Part shown: positions 47,001 to 55,913 of the stretch, in pieces
Layout: each line of letters begins with the position of its first letter
Position numbering within the stretch: the first letter of the stretch is position 1
DNA from: an uncultured Verrucomicrobia subdivision 3 bacterium
Lineage (GTDB): Bacteria > Verrucomicrobiota > Verrucomicrobiia > Limisphaerales > UBA11358
Direction: 5' to 3'
DNA length: 56,912 nucleotides
Assembly (NCBI GenBank): GCA_903889895.1
Contig: CAISYZ010000229.1
Location: 1 to 56,912, forward strand
The notes under the pieces: model-generated
Databases searched by the model: none
What the model was told of the DNA's origin: nothing
Seen by the model: the letters and a program-made list of their open reading frames with translations, nothing else
Program-made: the position numbers and the translations under genes

Positions 47001-47177
47001 AGCTTGAATTTGAAAACCATCGCGCTGGAAAATAAATTGGGGCACTCGGCAAAAGTTTTCCTCGCCGGGCAAGCGCTGGCGGTTCATTCGCAGCGCGAAG
47101 GAAAACGGGTTCTGCTCACGCTGGAAAATCCAGTGCAGATTTCCGCCGGTGAAAAATTTGAAATCACCCTCACCTAG
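44100..47177 (+). CDS. Tat-exported GH116-family protein, copy b, with inserted beta-sandwich
   Basis: A 1025-residue paralogue of the preceding gene, with the same Tat signal (WARRDFLKTSAATILGLAFS). It differs by an insertion of about 170 residues (about 250-422) with IIFEDWNRDNYDGWTVEG, FIAFWIGGGKAEGEDLLGL and AHLEIIDDKTGSWGNVGV. This module type is known beside GH32 enzymes in PVC and Bacteroidetes and probably binds carbohydrate. The catalytic region has the normal family pattern FYGWEGVGCCAGTCTHVW (E566) and NTLDAEWYGPVAW, so copy b looks more canonical than copy a. It lies 17 nt after copy a and 26 nt before the esterase, in the same operon. Confidence 0.86.
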   Translation: MKHQTSLSANQWARRDFLKTSAATILGLAFSRLPAMAGPFTRADFDQLVPADKKLSPEWVKALFERGTPEVLRGSELKFVGMPVGGIGAGQLYLGGDGRLWHWDIFNQNISTGAEHYAKPVTPSSPLTQKFSLKLGDKVVSLDREGFVDVTFRGEYPIGIVNYADANVPLAVKLEAFSPFIPLNTDDSSLPATVFQFTVQNTSAAPVETTLTGELENGVCLHHRNHSGVLNNRFVQAKGATMLVCSADAGKNSGESARPEIIFEDWNRDNYDGWTVEGTAFGSGPVKKNALPTYQGNVGGDTAHVVNSHATAPGDSIEAKDAATGKLISREFVIERKFIAFWIGGGKAEGEDLLGLSLVVDGKRVIAASGQNKNELSLQYFDVAAYTGKTAHLEIIDDKTGSWGNVGVGKITFTDERGKTEPLEKLSDFGTLSLALLGDADETSSDQSAALGEKLIGSLGQKLTLAAGESKRVTFVLAWHFPNLSIKNSFTDCGRYYATKFASAQAVAEYVAGNFSRLESQTKLWRDTWYDSSLPFWFLDRTFLNASILATSTSYRFANGRFYGWEGVGCCAGTCTHVWQYEQAMGRLFPELDILLRERADFNPAVSFKPDGMIDHRGEFHAGHAIDGQAGTLLRAYRDHQMSPDNAFLQRNYASIKKAMRWLIHQDGNADGILEGAQHNTLDAEWYGPVAWLSGLYLASLRAVAEMAADMGDDSFAAECRTIAEAGSKNMVARLFDGDYFINKVDPKHLDAINSGTGCEIDQVMGQSWAFQVGLPRVLPEKETVSALKSLWRYNFSPDAGGYHKKTGPGRWYAMPGEAGLLMCTFPRRDWNYAQAKGKGPEWAAGYFNECMNGFEHQVAGHMIWEGLVLEGLAVERALHDRYSASRRNPWNEIECGDHYARSMASYGVYVAACGFEYHGPKQHIGFAPRLTHENFKCAFTSAEGWGSFAQKLEGGKLTAEISMRWGSLNLKTIALENKLGHSAKVFLAGQALAVHSQREGKRVLLTLENPVQISAGEKFEITLT

Positions 47178-47203
47178 GAAAAAATCAAACTATATTTTTA
47201 GAC

Positions 47204-48754
47204 ATGAATAATACCGCTCTCAAATGTTGCCTGTTAACCATTGGAACACTTTTCGCATTGGGCAATTCGGTTCACGCCGACGTGAGATTGCCGTCCATTT
47301 TTTCTGACCACATGGTGTTGCAAAAAAATGTCGCCGTGCCGGTCTGGGGCTGGGCTGATCCGGAAGAGAAAGTCACCGTCAGCATCGCGGGACAAAGCCG
47401 AACGGCGACGGCGGATGCGGCTGGCAATTGGAAACTCAAACTAAAAAATGTTTCCGCCGACAGCCCGCTGACATTGACCATATCAGGCCACAACACCATC
47501 GTCATTCAGGACGTGCTGGTGGGCGAAGTCTGGCTGGCGTCCGGTCAGTCGAATATGGGCCTGTCCGTGAACGATGTCACTAACGCCTGGAAGGAAAAGG
47601 CGGAGGCAAAGTTCCCGCAAATCCGAATGTTCACCGTATCCCCCACCCCCGCCACAACGCCGCAAACGAACTGCGGCGGTCAGTGGGTGGTTTGTTCGCC
47701 CGAAACCGTCGGGCATTTCTCGGCAGCGGCGTTTTTCTTTGGCCGCGAGTTGCACCAAAAACTGACCGTGCCCGTGGGCTTGATTAACTCTTCGTGGGGC
47801 GGCACGCCGATTGAAGCGTGGACCAGCATGGACCGAATGGAAGCCACGCCGGAATTGGCGCCAGTGTTGGAAAATTGGCGGAAAACGCTGCATCCGTTTG
47901 ACCCGGAAAAAGCCGAGGCGGATTATGCTCGCGCGCTGGAAAGCTGGACCAACACTACCGCAAAATTGAAGGCGGAGGGCAAAACCGTTCCGCTCCAGCC
48001 GAAAAAAGCCATTGATCCCCGACTCGACCCCAAATATCCCGCGAACTTGTTCAACGGAAAAATCTCGCCCATCATTCCCTACGCGATTCGTGGCGCGATC
48101 TGGTATCAGGGCGAAAACAACGCGGCGAGCGATCTGGCAAAACTTTATTCCGTCCAGCTTTCGCTAATGATACAGGATTGGCGGCAACGCTGGAACGAAG
48201 GCGATTTTCCCTTTGCCTGGGTGCAGTTGCCGAATTTTCATCCGCGCACCACTAATGTGGTTGAAACCAATTACAACAACTGGTGCGTGATCCGCGAAGA
48301 GATGCTGAAAACGCTCGCCGTGAAAAATACCGGCATGGCCATCACTGTTGACGTGGGCGAGGCGAATAATATCCATCCGAAAAACAAACAGGCGGTCGGA
48401 CATCGGCTCGCACTCTGGGCACTCGCCAAAGTTTACGGTAAGGATATTACCTATTCGGGCCCGTTGCCCGACGGGGCAAAATTCAAAGGCGAGAAGATTA
48501 TCTTGTCGTTCAAGCACGCGGACGGCGGGTTGGTCGCCAAAGATGGAGATCTGAAAGGATTTGCCATCGCCGGCGAAGATCATCATTGGATTTGTGCCAA
48601 CGCTCGCATTGAAGGTAAAAAGGTCATTGTCTCCAGCCCAGAAGTGAAATTGCCGAAGGCGGTGCGCTACGCGTGGGCGGCAAATCCCGACTGCAATCTT
48701 TTCAACGGCGCCAGTCTTCCCGCTTCACCTTTCCGAACCGATGACTGGAAATAA
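47204..48754 (+). CDS. Exported sialate O-acetylesterase-type (SASA) carbohydrate esterase
   Basis: A 516-residue secreted SGNH-type esterase. A signal peptide ends near SVHA. An N-terminal beta-sandwich (LPSIFSDHMVLQKNVAVPVWGWA) precedes the SASA catalytic domain, with nucleophile S116 in WLASGQSNM. The oxyanion and glycine blocks are in GLINSSWGGTPIEAW and GAIWYQGENNA. The final D-x(n)-H block has H391 in DVGEANNIHPKNK. Members remove acetyl groups from sialic acid or, more often in such loci, from plant or algal glycans; a true sialate activity cannot be claimed without a sialidase nearby. It follows GH116 copy b by 26 nt and probably clears acetyl groups that block the glycosidases. Confidence 0.9.
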   Translation: MNNTALKCCLLTIGTLFALGNSVHADVRLPSIFSDHMVLQKNVAVPVWGWADPEEKVTVSIAGQSRTATADAAGNWKLKLKNVSADSPLTLTISGHNTIVIQDVLVGEVWLASGQSNMGLSVNDVTNAWKEKAEAKFPQIRMFTVSPTPATTPQTNCGGQWVVCSPETVGHFSAAAFFFGRELHQKLTVPVGLINSSWGGTPIEAWTSMDRMEATPELAPVLENWRKTLHPFDPEKAEADYARALESWTNTTAKLKAEGKTVPLQPKKAIDPRLDPKYPANLFNGKISPIIPYAIRGAIWYQGENNAASDLAKLYSVQLSLMIQDWRQRWNEGDFPFAWVQLPNFHPRTTNVVETNYNNWCVIREEMLKTLAVKNTGMAITVDVGEANNIHPKNKQAVGHRLALWALAKVYGKDITYSGPLPDGAKFKGEKIILSFKHADGGLVAKDGDLKGFAIAGEDHHWICANARIEGKKVIVSSPEVKLPKAVRYAWAANPDCNLFNGASLPASPFRTDDWK

Positions 48755-49003
48755 AAACGATGCGTCAATCAGGCATTGGCTGAAATTCGTTTTGATGGCT
48801 GCCGATGCCGGCTACTTCGAGGGACTTGAATCAAGCCGAAGTTGGCTGCAAGGTGGCACAATTTATGGTGAAACCAGCAAGTAGAATGATTAACTCTCAG
48901 CTTATGCATTTTGGCGGCGCTCTAGCTTGAGCTCTTATTTTTATTCTAGTTAATGGCTCTTGAGAACCCACCCCAACGGAACACAATATTTTACACGCAC
49001 ATA

Positions 49004-52000
49004 ATGAAATCAGCCGACATGCGACGCTTTGGGATAGGGCTTTTGACTGCCGTTATCTTACTTTTCTGCCTGCCACCGGTATTCGCCACCAATGTTTCGC
49101 AGCTTCGCTGTGAATATCGGGAGAATCCGGCGAGCATTGACGTGGAAAAACCACGTTTGAGTTGGCTCATGATGGATAACGGGTGGTGGAAACCGACAAG
49201 AAATCAGAAGCAGACGGCGTATCAAATTTTGGTTGCCAGTTCGGAGGAATTGCTAAAGCAAAATACGGGCGATTGTTGGGACAGCGGCAAGGTTACGTCG
49301 GATCAAAGCATACAAGTTGAATATGAAGGCCAGCCATTGGCGTCGCGGATGCGATGTTACTGGAAAGTGCGCGTCTGGGACAAAGATGGCAAGAAGTCGG
49401 CGTGGAGCCAGCCGGCACAGTGGACGATGGGCTTGCTGCATCTAGAAGATTGGTCGGCGCAATGGATTACGGCATCCCAAGGTTCATGCCGCCGAGCGTC
49501 CGGCCCCGTGGCTTGGTCGTCGATACCGGTGGCTGGGCCGATGTGGATTTGGGTGAGTCGTTCCCGATTGATTCGATCAAACTTTATTTTTTAAATACCA
49601 ATGCGGCGCCGAAGCGGTTCAAGATTTTGGGTGCGGATGACCTTCAATTTTCCCACCCGCAAATCCTGGTGGATCAGTCGGCGGCGGACTATCACCCGAA
49701 CGGCACCCGCCCACAGGTGTTTCAAGTGAACGGCACCCGGTGCCGCCGTATCCGGCTTTGGTTGACTCGCCCTTCCACCACGGAAAACTCCCTGATGCGT
49801 CCGAAACCGACCGGGCCCACCTCGCCGAACGCACCGGTCGAGGTGCGGCAAATGGAAGTGATGTCCGGCGGAAAAAATGTCGCATTAATGCGACCCATGC
49901 GCGAAATCGGGACCCAATGGGATCATGGCCATGCAACTTTTCTGGTGGACGGCATGCCCTCGGCCAATGACGGTGACATATGTCCAACCGATGCCTGTCC
50001 GACCACCGCCGCGCCCATCCTGCGCAAGTCATTCGTCGTTGCGAAGCCGGTCACGCAAGCCACGATGTATGTCGCCGCGCTCGGCATGGCCGAGGTCACC
50101 GTCAATGGCCAGCCGGTGACTGACGCCGTTCTGGGACCTCCTTTCACCGACTACACGAAGCGGGTGGCTTATCTCACTCACGACATCACCTCAATTCTGG
50201 CCAACGGGGAAAACGTCATCGGAGCGACGCTGGGCAACGGATTTTTTAGCACGCCCCGGGGTGGTTTTGGCGAACGCCACGGCGGACACGGACCGCCGCG
50301 CGTCATGATCCAGACGGAGATCGAGTATGCCGATGGCACCCGTGAGACGGTCAATTCCGATGGCACCTGGAGATGGTCGCGGAGCGAAATTGTGGATGAC
50401 GACACCTTTTCCGCTTACACTGAGGATCGTCGCCTGGCCAAGCCAGGCTGGGAACGACCTGGTTATAATGACAGCGGGTGGCTGCCTGTCGCAATCAGCA
50501 CTTCGCTCGGCGGGAAACTGGTATCGCCCATTGGGCCGCCCATTCGCGTGGCCGGTGAACTCAAGCCGGAACGCGTGACCAACAACCGCGCCTATTTCAA
50601 AGTTTTGAGCGCCGGCTGGCCGCGCGTGAAAGTGAACGGCCACGCCGGGCAGACGATCACCATCCTCGGACACGCGCCCGGTTACAACGCTCCGCCGCTC
50701 ACCTTCACGCTGGCAACGAACGGGCCGGCAGTGTTGGAACCGCGCTTCATGTATCTTTCCGGCCCGCTGGAGATTGAGGTGAAAGGGTTGTCTGAACCGC
50801 TCGCGCCGGATGCGGTGACAATTCAACTCGTCCACGCCGATTTGAAATTGGCCGGCACGTTTGCCTGTTCCAATCCGTGGTTCAATCAAATCTACGCCGC
50901 GCTGTTGCAAACCCATCTCAACTACGACGGCGATCAGCCGATGGATCCGATGCGCGAGAAAGAAGGTTGGACACAAGACATGCAGGGCATGTTCGAGACG
51001 GCGGCGTATCTCACCGACGTGGAAGGTATCTATCGCAAGTGGTGGTGGGACTTTGCCGATGGTCAGGATGAGTCGGGCTTTGTCGGCTCAGTGCTACCGC
51101 TGGTGGGCCGGCAGGTGAATAATTGGAATTCGCCGTGGTGGAGCGGCGTGGTGGTGCTCTTGCCGTGGCAACATTATCAATATTACGGTGACCGCCGTAT
51201 CCTCGCCGAGAGTTACGACACCATGCGTCGCTATGTGGACTTTCTTGGAACCCTCACAGCCAGCGGCTCCGTGCGCGGTTGGGATGACTATCCTTATGTG
51301 AACACGGGCAACACCAATTCAACCGAGGCCCGGGAAGGCATCCTGAGTTGGTTGGGCGCCGGTGACTGGCAGAATCCCTATGGTGGCAAAAACGCGGTGC
51401 CCGCGCCGCTCTTAGATATGCCCGCGTGGTATCATTACGCCAGCATTGTCAGCGAGACGGCGGCGTTGCTCGGCAAACCGGCCGAGGCCGCAAAGTATGC
51501 TGCCATCGCCCAAGGTGTGAAAGACCGTTTCAACGCAAAATATCTCAACCAGGAGAACGGCCTTTATGGCAGCCAGACGAACAGCCAGACGGCGCAGGTG
51601 CTGCCGCTCGCGCTGAATGTGGTTCCCGATGCCCAACGTGAATTGACTTATCAGCAATTGCTCGCCGCGATTCATGCCCGCAAGGATCATTTGGGCACCG
51701 GGTTTGTCGGCCTGCCTTTTCTGCTGGCGGCCTTGACCGAACACCGGGAGACGGCGCTGGCGAATAAGATCGTGAACCAGCGGGATTATCCCAGTTGGAA
51801 AACCCTGATTCACGACGGGGTCCTCGCCGAAGGTTGGAATGGCGGCGGCGCACAGATGCCGTCCTGTGGCGGTGCGATTGGCATGTGGCTTTATCAGTCC
51901 GTCCTGGGCATCCGCCCCAATCCGGCCGGTCCCGGCTTCCAGCAATTCATTCTTGCGCCCCAGCCCGATCCGGCCTCGGGCTTGACCTCAGCGCGCGGCA

Positions 52001-52251
52001 GCTACGACTCGGTTCACGGTCGCATCGTCAGTGAGTGGACGTGCGCGCAGGGGCATTTCACCCTGCACGCCGTGATTCCCGCCAACACCACCGCCACGGT
52101 GTATGTGCCGGCGAAGGATGCCGCCGGCGTGACGGAATCCGGCCAGCCGGCGGTGAAAGCGGAAGGCGTGACCTTCTTGCGGATGGAAAACAATACGGCG
52201 GTCTATGTGGTAAGTTCAGGAAGCTACCGCTTCCAGTCCACGTTTCCGTGA
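49004..52251 (+). pseudogene. GH78 alpha-L-rhamnosidase, frameshifted near its start
   Basis: The gene starts at ATG 49004 (MKSADMRRFGIGLLTAVIL, signal peptide); an ATG at 48953 is possible. The first frame runs through the N-terminal Fn3-like domain (LRCEYRENPASIDVEKPRLSW) to DWSAQWITASQ. It then goes out of frame and stops at 49594. From about 49480-49500 the sense continues in the next frame (GGWADVDLGESFPIDSIKLYF, a discoidin-like insert). Then come the rhamnosidase N domain (LGPPFTDYTKRVAYLTHDI) and the GH78 barrel (DQPMDPMREKEGWTQDMQGM), to the natural stop. The shift equals one lost base. All the rest is intact and unbiased, so it may be a recent mutation, a programmed shift or an assembly error. 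It removes terminal rhamnose if expressed. Confidence 0.85.
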
Positions 52252-52259
52252 ATGATCTT

Positions 52260-52275
52260 TAGAAAATAATTTCTA
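52260..52275. terminator. Weak bidirectional hairpin between GH78 and M66 genes
   Basis: TAGAAAATAATTTCTA is a 6-bp stem with a 4-nt loop in the 21-bp gap between convergent stops. It overlaps the stop codon of the M66 gene and is AT-rich, so termination is only possible. Confidence 0.25.
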
Positions 52276-53940
52276 TTTAGGCCAGCGTGCCAGCACTTGT
52301 GGGTTATCAGTCAAACCGGATTCGTCAGCCTTGGGAGTGTAAAGCAAATCGACCGCTGCAACTGCGCCGTCTTCCGCTTTTAAATTCACCGCCTCCGTCA
52401 TCAGGCTGCGCAGTTTTTTAGAGTCGTTGCCGTCCTCCGCGCTGGCGGGCAACAGATAGAAGCGCTCCTTGCCGCCTTGAGTGATTTTAAGCGTGAAATC
52501 GCAACCGCTAATTGGCGAGAAAACTTTACGCGCAGCTTCACGGTCTGCCGCCACGCGCGGGTCAAACGTGCGGATCAAATTTCCGCGATACGGCCCGATG
52601 GGCGGATAAATCATATTCAAATCGAGATTTGTCATGCTCATTGCGGCCATAACGCTGATCACCGACACATCTTGGGCAATGGGGTAATTTACGCCGTTTG
52701 ACATGACTTTGCAGGTGTAATCGCCGGTGGCTTCATCCCATTTGTAATAATCGCCGCCCCGCCGGACGGCAACATGGCGCTCAAGATATTCCTGCATTTT
52801 ATGGACGTTGTAATCTGAGAAATGCCGGAACAAGAACGGCGGCTCCTGATCGCCGACGCCGCCGCCCTCCATCGGGTCGGCCTTGTATGTGCCCGCCACA
52901 ACCTTGTTTCTGCTAACCTGAACCGTGGGCGGAATAAATTTTCCGGACGGCAAATCAAACGCCCAGGTCGGCCCGACATGCAGTTCCTTATAAGTTTTTG
53001 GCGGCTTTATGCCAAACATCTCGCCGTGGTAGGGATATTCTTGGTTGTCGCTGTCATGCGGCAGCCCCAGCGCGTGTCCCAGCTCATGATTGATGATGCC
53101 CAGGTTCATGCTGCCCACCCCGTTGAAATTTCCGGCCTGTCCGCCCGCCGGCACGCCGAGAATGGTGACATAGCACATGGCCACATCCTCGTTACCGCCC
53201 GCCCGCGACAACGCATGCACCCACTGCAAGGCGGCGGCCTGTTTGCCGTCAAACTTTTGACCGGTCTTAGTCTTGTATTCGTCGGTGGAAGTAATGCGGA
53301 CGGCGGGCAGGCCAGCGCGCTCGGGAATGACCATCTCTGGAAACGTGATGCCGCGCACGCGTTCAACCTCCAGCCCGGACACCGGCCACTTCGATTCCAA
53401 CTCCTGAAAAAAATTTGAGGGATAATCGCCGCCGCCCCGGCCAAAATATTGGACGTCAAACATCTTCATCTGCACCCGCGTCGGCGCCCCCACCTTGACA
53501 GCATAATGCACAACGCTGTTACCGGCGCGAACTTCGATTTCCATGCCGTGCCGAACCAGCCGCGCGGGAATCATGGTGGTGAAACTGTCTTCGTAACGAT
53601 GCTGCACCATGCCGGGTTCAGACGGCAGCGTCTTCGGCAACGTCGGCGGCCCCTTGAGCGTAAAATTATTTGTTTCCCCATCGCTGGTGACAATAGCCGT
53701 CACGGCCGGCGCCATAGCGCCGCTGGGTGAAACCACATCGGCCTTGAGCAAAGCCGCACGGTTGCCGGTCAATTTAAAGTAAGGCTGGTCGGGCTGCATG
53801 ACATGCGTTTGCGCCAGAAAAACCTTGTCAATGCGGACATCAGAAGTTTCCGCTTGAACCAACGTGCAATGGGCCAAGATTAACCCCAAAAGGGTGAAAA
53901 TGCTTAGGACATGAAAATTGAAGTTCACTGGGAGACGCAT
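52273..53940 (-). CDS. Exported M66 (StcE-like) zinc metalloprotease
   Basis: A 555-residue secreted metzincin resembling the StcE/dictomallein family, which cleaves mucin-type O-glycoproteins. A signal peptide ([19 protein letters not shown]) is followed by an N-terminal beta domain. Its phrases ([51 protein letters not shown]) parallel those of StcE. The zinc site is H285-E-L-G-H289-A-L-G-L-P-H295. The C-terminal part, with [13 protein letters not shown] and [16 protein letters not shown], also follows the family pattern. It lacks the large mucin-binding insertion and C-terminal module of E. coli StcE. It diverges from the pseudopilin at 54037; one palindromic element lies between them. Protease family is well supported; mucin as substrate is inferred. 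Confidence 0.85.
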   Translation of the reverse strand: MRLPVNFNFHVLSIFTLLGLILAHCTLVQAETSDVRIDKVFLAQTHVMQPDQPYFKLTGNRAALLKADVVSPSGAMAPAVTAIVTSDGETNNFTLKGPPTLPKTLPSEPGMVQHRYEDSFTTMIPARLVRHGMEIEVRAGNSVVHYAVKVGAPTRVQMKMFDVQYFGRGGGDYPSNFFQELESKWPVSGLEVERVRGITFPEMVIPERAGLPAVRITSTDEYKTKTGQKFDGKQAAALQWVHALSRAGGNEDVAMCYVTILGVPAGGQAGNFNGVGSMNLGIINHELGHALGLPHDSDNQEYPYHGEMFGIKPPKTYKELHVGPTWAFDLPSGKFIPPTVQVSRNKVVAGTYKADPMEGGGVGDQEPPFLFRHFSDYNVHKMQEYLERHVAVRRGGDYYKWDEATGDYTCKVMSNGVNYPIAQDVSVISVMAAMSMTNLDLNMIYPPIGPYRGNLIRTFDPRVAADREAARKVFSPISGCDFTLKITQGGKERFYLLPASAEDGNDSKKLRSLMTEAVNLKAEDGAVAAVDLLYTPKADESGLTDNPQVLARWPK

Positions 53941-53978
53941 GGGTCTAAAAATAATGCATTGGCTGTTGAAATTTTAAA

Positions 53979-53996
53979 ACCACGAGTTCTCGGGAT
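53979..53996 (+). promoter_or_regulatory. Palindromic element, copy 5 (M66 / pseudopilin 2)
   Basis: ACCACGAGTTCTCGGGAT sits almost centrally in the 96-bp divergent gap, 40 nt before the pseudopilin ATG (54037) and 38 nt before the M66 ATG (53940). A single site could control both genes. The bases after it (TGAATATCTCC, then ACCTTGCAAA) resemble those after copy 1. Confidence 0.65.
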
Positions 53997-54036
53997 TGAA
54001 TATCTCCAAAAACCTTGCAAAGGTAGGACACACCAG

Positions 54037-54876
54037 ATGAAAAAACCTGCATTTTGGGGACGTTCCAGAAAATCAATCACCGCCTTCACTCTCATCGAAC
54101 TGCTGGTAGTGATTGCGATTATTGCCATCCTTGCGGCGATGCTGCTGCCGGCTTTGGCCAAGGCCAAGGATCGGGCCAAGACCATCCAGTGTCTCAATAA
54201 TCTTAAGCAGGTCGGTATTTTCCTTCAACTTTACACCGACGACAACCAGGATGTTTTCCCCAGCGACTGGGGGCAAAAAGGCCAACAGGCCGGAATGACC
54301 ACCTACCAAAATTATGATGATTGGTGGGGTGTTTATATGAATGCATACTCGGCGACCAATGTGAATCTGTTCCACTGTCCGGTCTTGCAAGGTGTTCGCA
54401 ATCAATATACGCCAAATTTTCAATGGAGCTGGGAATCACCAGCCGGATCGGCCTATCCCGGTCAGTTTGTTGGCTACGCCGCCAATTGTTTTTTCCTGTT
54501 TTACCCGGTGCTGCAGGCAATCATTCCGCAAACCGTCGGCGGCATCAATTACACGCCAGTCTACAAATTCAAGCGAACTAAAATTTTAAGCCCGACGGAT
54601 TGCATGATGATTTGTGATAACGAGGGCAAATATAGCATGAGCTCCTATTTTACCGATGCCGTAATGGATGGCGGCCCGGCCACCGGACAATATCAGGGCG
54701 TAGCCTGCCGCCACGGAGGCTCCATGGGCAAAGGCATGAACGGCGGAGTGGGCGTGGTCGTCTTTGCTGACGCTCATTCCGAGGCGCGCAAGGATCAAAA
54801 TATAAATCCCAGTTCCAGCAACCGTTTGCTCAATTCCCGATACTGGGATCCCCTCAAACTTGCCGGCGACCAATAA
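54037..54876 (+). CDS. Pseudopilin-like protein with type IV prepilin leader
   Basis: A 279-residue member of the PVC pseudopilin family. The ATG at 54037 is chosen, not the longer open frame from 53911, because it gives a basic leader [16 protein letters not shown] ahead of [16 protein letters not shown], with Glu at +5. The C-terminal region ends [14 protein letters not shown] then [12 protein letters not shown], the H-x(n)-D-[GA]-H type tail. The palindrome lies 40 nt upstream. The FucU-like gene follows after 21 nt, so the two are probably co-transcribed. These proteins are thought to be assembled or processed by type II/IV-pilus-like systems; the actual job in PVC bacteria, which encode many of them, is not established. 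Confidence 0.9.
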   Translation: MKKPAFWGRSRKSITAFTLIELLVVIAIIAILAAMLLPALAKAKDRAKTIQCLNNLKQVGIFLQLYTDDNQDVFPSDWGQKGQQAGMTTYQNYDDWWGVYMNAYSATNVNLFHCPVLQGVRNQYTPNFQWSWESPAGSAYPGQFVGYAANCFFLFYPVLQAIIPQTVGGINYTPVYKFKRTKILSPTDCMMICDNEGKYSMSSYFTDAVMDGGPATGQYQGVACRHGGSMGKGMNGGVGVVVFADAHSEARKDQNINPSSSNRLLNSRYWDPLKLAGDQ

Positions 54877-54897
54877 ATCTTTTACCATGCTAAAACC

Positions 54898-55428
54898 ATG
54901 AAAAACAAAATCATCGCCGCCTGCCTGCTCTTATCACTTATGACTGGAATCCTCTCCGCCGCCGATTGGAAAGCAAAACTGCAGCAGGAACTGCCGCTGC
55001 TCGGCCATCGCAACTGGATTGTCGTGGCCGACTCCGCGTATCCGCTCCAGACCGCACCGGGCATTGAGACGATTTACGTGGACGCCGACCAATTGGAGGT
55101 CGTCAAAGGCGTGATCGCCGAGCTCGCCCAGACCAAGCACGTCAAGCCGACGATTTATACGGATGCGGAAATGAAATTCGTTGCGGAAAAAAACGCGCCC
55201 GGCATCAGCGCTTACCGCGAGGCACTGGAAAAAATTCTGGCGAACCAGCCGGCGCAGGTGCTGCCGCACGAACAGATCATCGCCAAGCTCGACGAAGCCG
55301 GCAAGACCTTCAAGGTGCTGCTCATCAAGACCACCCTGACCAAGCCCTACACCTCGGTTTTCTTCCAGTTGCAATGCGGCTATTGGAATGCCGATTCTGA
55401 AGCCGAGTTGCGCAAGGCCATGGAATGA
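54898..55428 (+). CDS. Exported RbsD/FucU-like sugar mutarotase-fold protein
   Basis: A 176-residue protein with a signal peptide (KNKIIAACLLLSLMTGILSAA) and a domain like D-ribose pyranase / L-fucose mutarotase. The LGHRNWIVVADSAYP segment matches the family GHGDxIVIADxxxP, with H37 and D45 at the same spacing as the catalytic His and Asp. The PYTSVFF segment near the end corresponds to the family PYxNxxL motif. Classical FucU and RbsD are cytoplasmic and interconvert sugar anomers before catabolism. An exported version would act on monosaccharide released outside the cytoplasm, which fits the neighbouring fucosidase. Overall similarity is moderate, so activity is inferred. It follows the pseudopilin by 21 nt. 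Confidence 0.65.
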   Translation: MKNKIIAACLLLSLMTGILSAADWKAKLQQELPLLGHRNWIVVADSAYPLQTAPGIETIYVDADQLEVVKGVIAELAQTKHVKPTIYTDAEMKFVAEKNAPGISAYREALEKILANQPAQVLPHEQIIAKLDEAGKTFKVLLIKTTLTKPYTSVFFQLQCGYWNADSEAELRKAME

Positions 55429-55541
55429 TTCCGGCCGGCTCCCCTGCCCTTTAGCGACGGTGGAAGCCAGTAAATTCAGCCGTTGGCCAGTTTTCCCTCA
55501 CAAAATCCCCGGCTGCCGCTAAAATAGCCGCCGCCCTTTTC
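55429..55541. other. Intergenic stretch before array B
   Basis: No gene is seen in the whole 55429-55971 gap. This part carries nothing recognisable until 55521-55541, where AAAATAGCC and GCCCTTTT may be one more degenerate unit of array B. Confidence 0.4.
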
Positions 55542-55772
55542 ATTTCTGCTCAAGCAAAAACCATTTTTGCTTGGGCAGATTTCATTTTTGCTCGAGGCAA
55601 AATCATTTTTCCTCGGGCATAAATCATTTCTGCCCGGGCAGATTCCATTTTTACTGGAGCAAAAATCATTTTGGCTCAAGCAGAAATGGTTCCGGCTCGA
55701 GCAAATGTCATTTTGCCCTAAGCAAATGTCATTTTTCCTCGAGCATAAACCATTTTGCCTGAGGCATTGATC
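55542..55772. repeat. Array B: eleven 21-bp palindromic tandem units
   Basis: Eleven 21-bp units, no indels. A typical unit has arms ATTTTTGCTC and GAGCAAAAAT plus one base. The unit at 55626-55646 contains the perfect palindrome TCTGCCCGGGCAGA. Length, unit borders (ATTT...AAAT) and palindromic design match array A, but the core differs (GCTC/GAGC instead of CGCAA/TTGCG). A minus-strand open frame through it gives Cys-containing heptapeptides (ND-I/F-C repeats); it has no credible start context and is taken as a by-product. It lies 141 bp upstream of palindrome copy 6 and pseudopilin 3. Confidence 0.88.
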
Positions 55773-55801
55773 AGGCGATTTTGAGCCAATTTCCAAGAAA
55801 A

Positions 55802-55828
55802 CTGGCCCTTTTTGTAAAAAACGGCCAG
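55802..55828. other. Strong inverted repeat downstream of array B
   Basis: CTGGCC (55802-55807) pairs with GGCCAG (55823-55828), with T5 and A5 runs also facing each other inside. It resembles a transcription terminator stem, or a further element of the repeat region, without a following U-tract. Confidence 0.45.
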
Positions 55829-55913
55829 CCTTGTCATCCGAACCGGCTGGCCACCCTCATTGGGAAAAGGAGCCCTCCGGCAACCTGGGACGGATGGGGT
55901 TGGGTTCCATGCT

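Noticed and set aside
55476..55796. Minus-strand protein of Cys-containing heptapeptides through array B
   Set aside because: The heptad pattern is the automatic result of a 21-bp repeat; other frames through the array are open too, and there is no signal peptide, ribosome-binding site or non-repeat domain.
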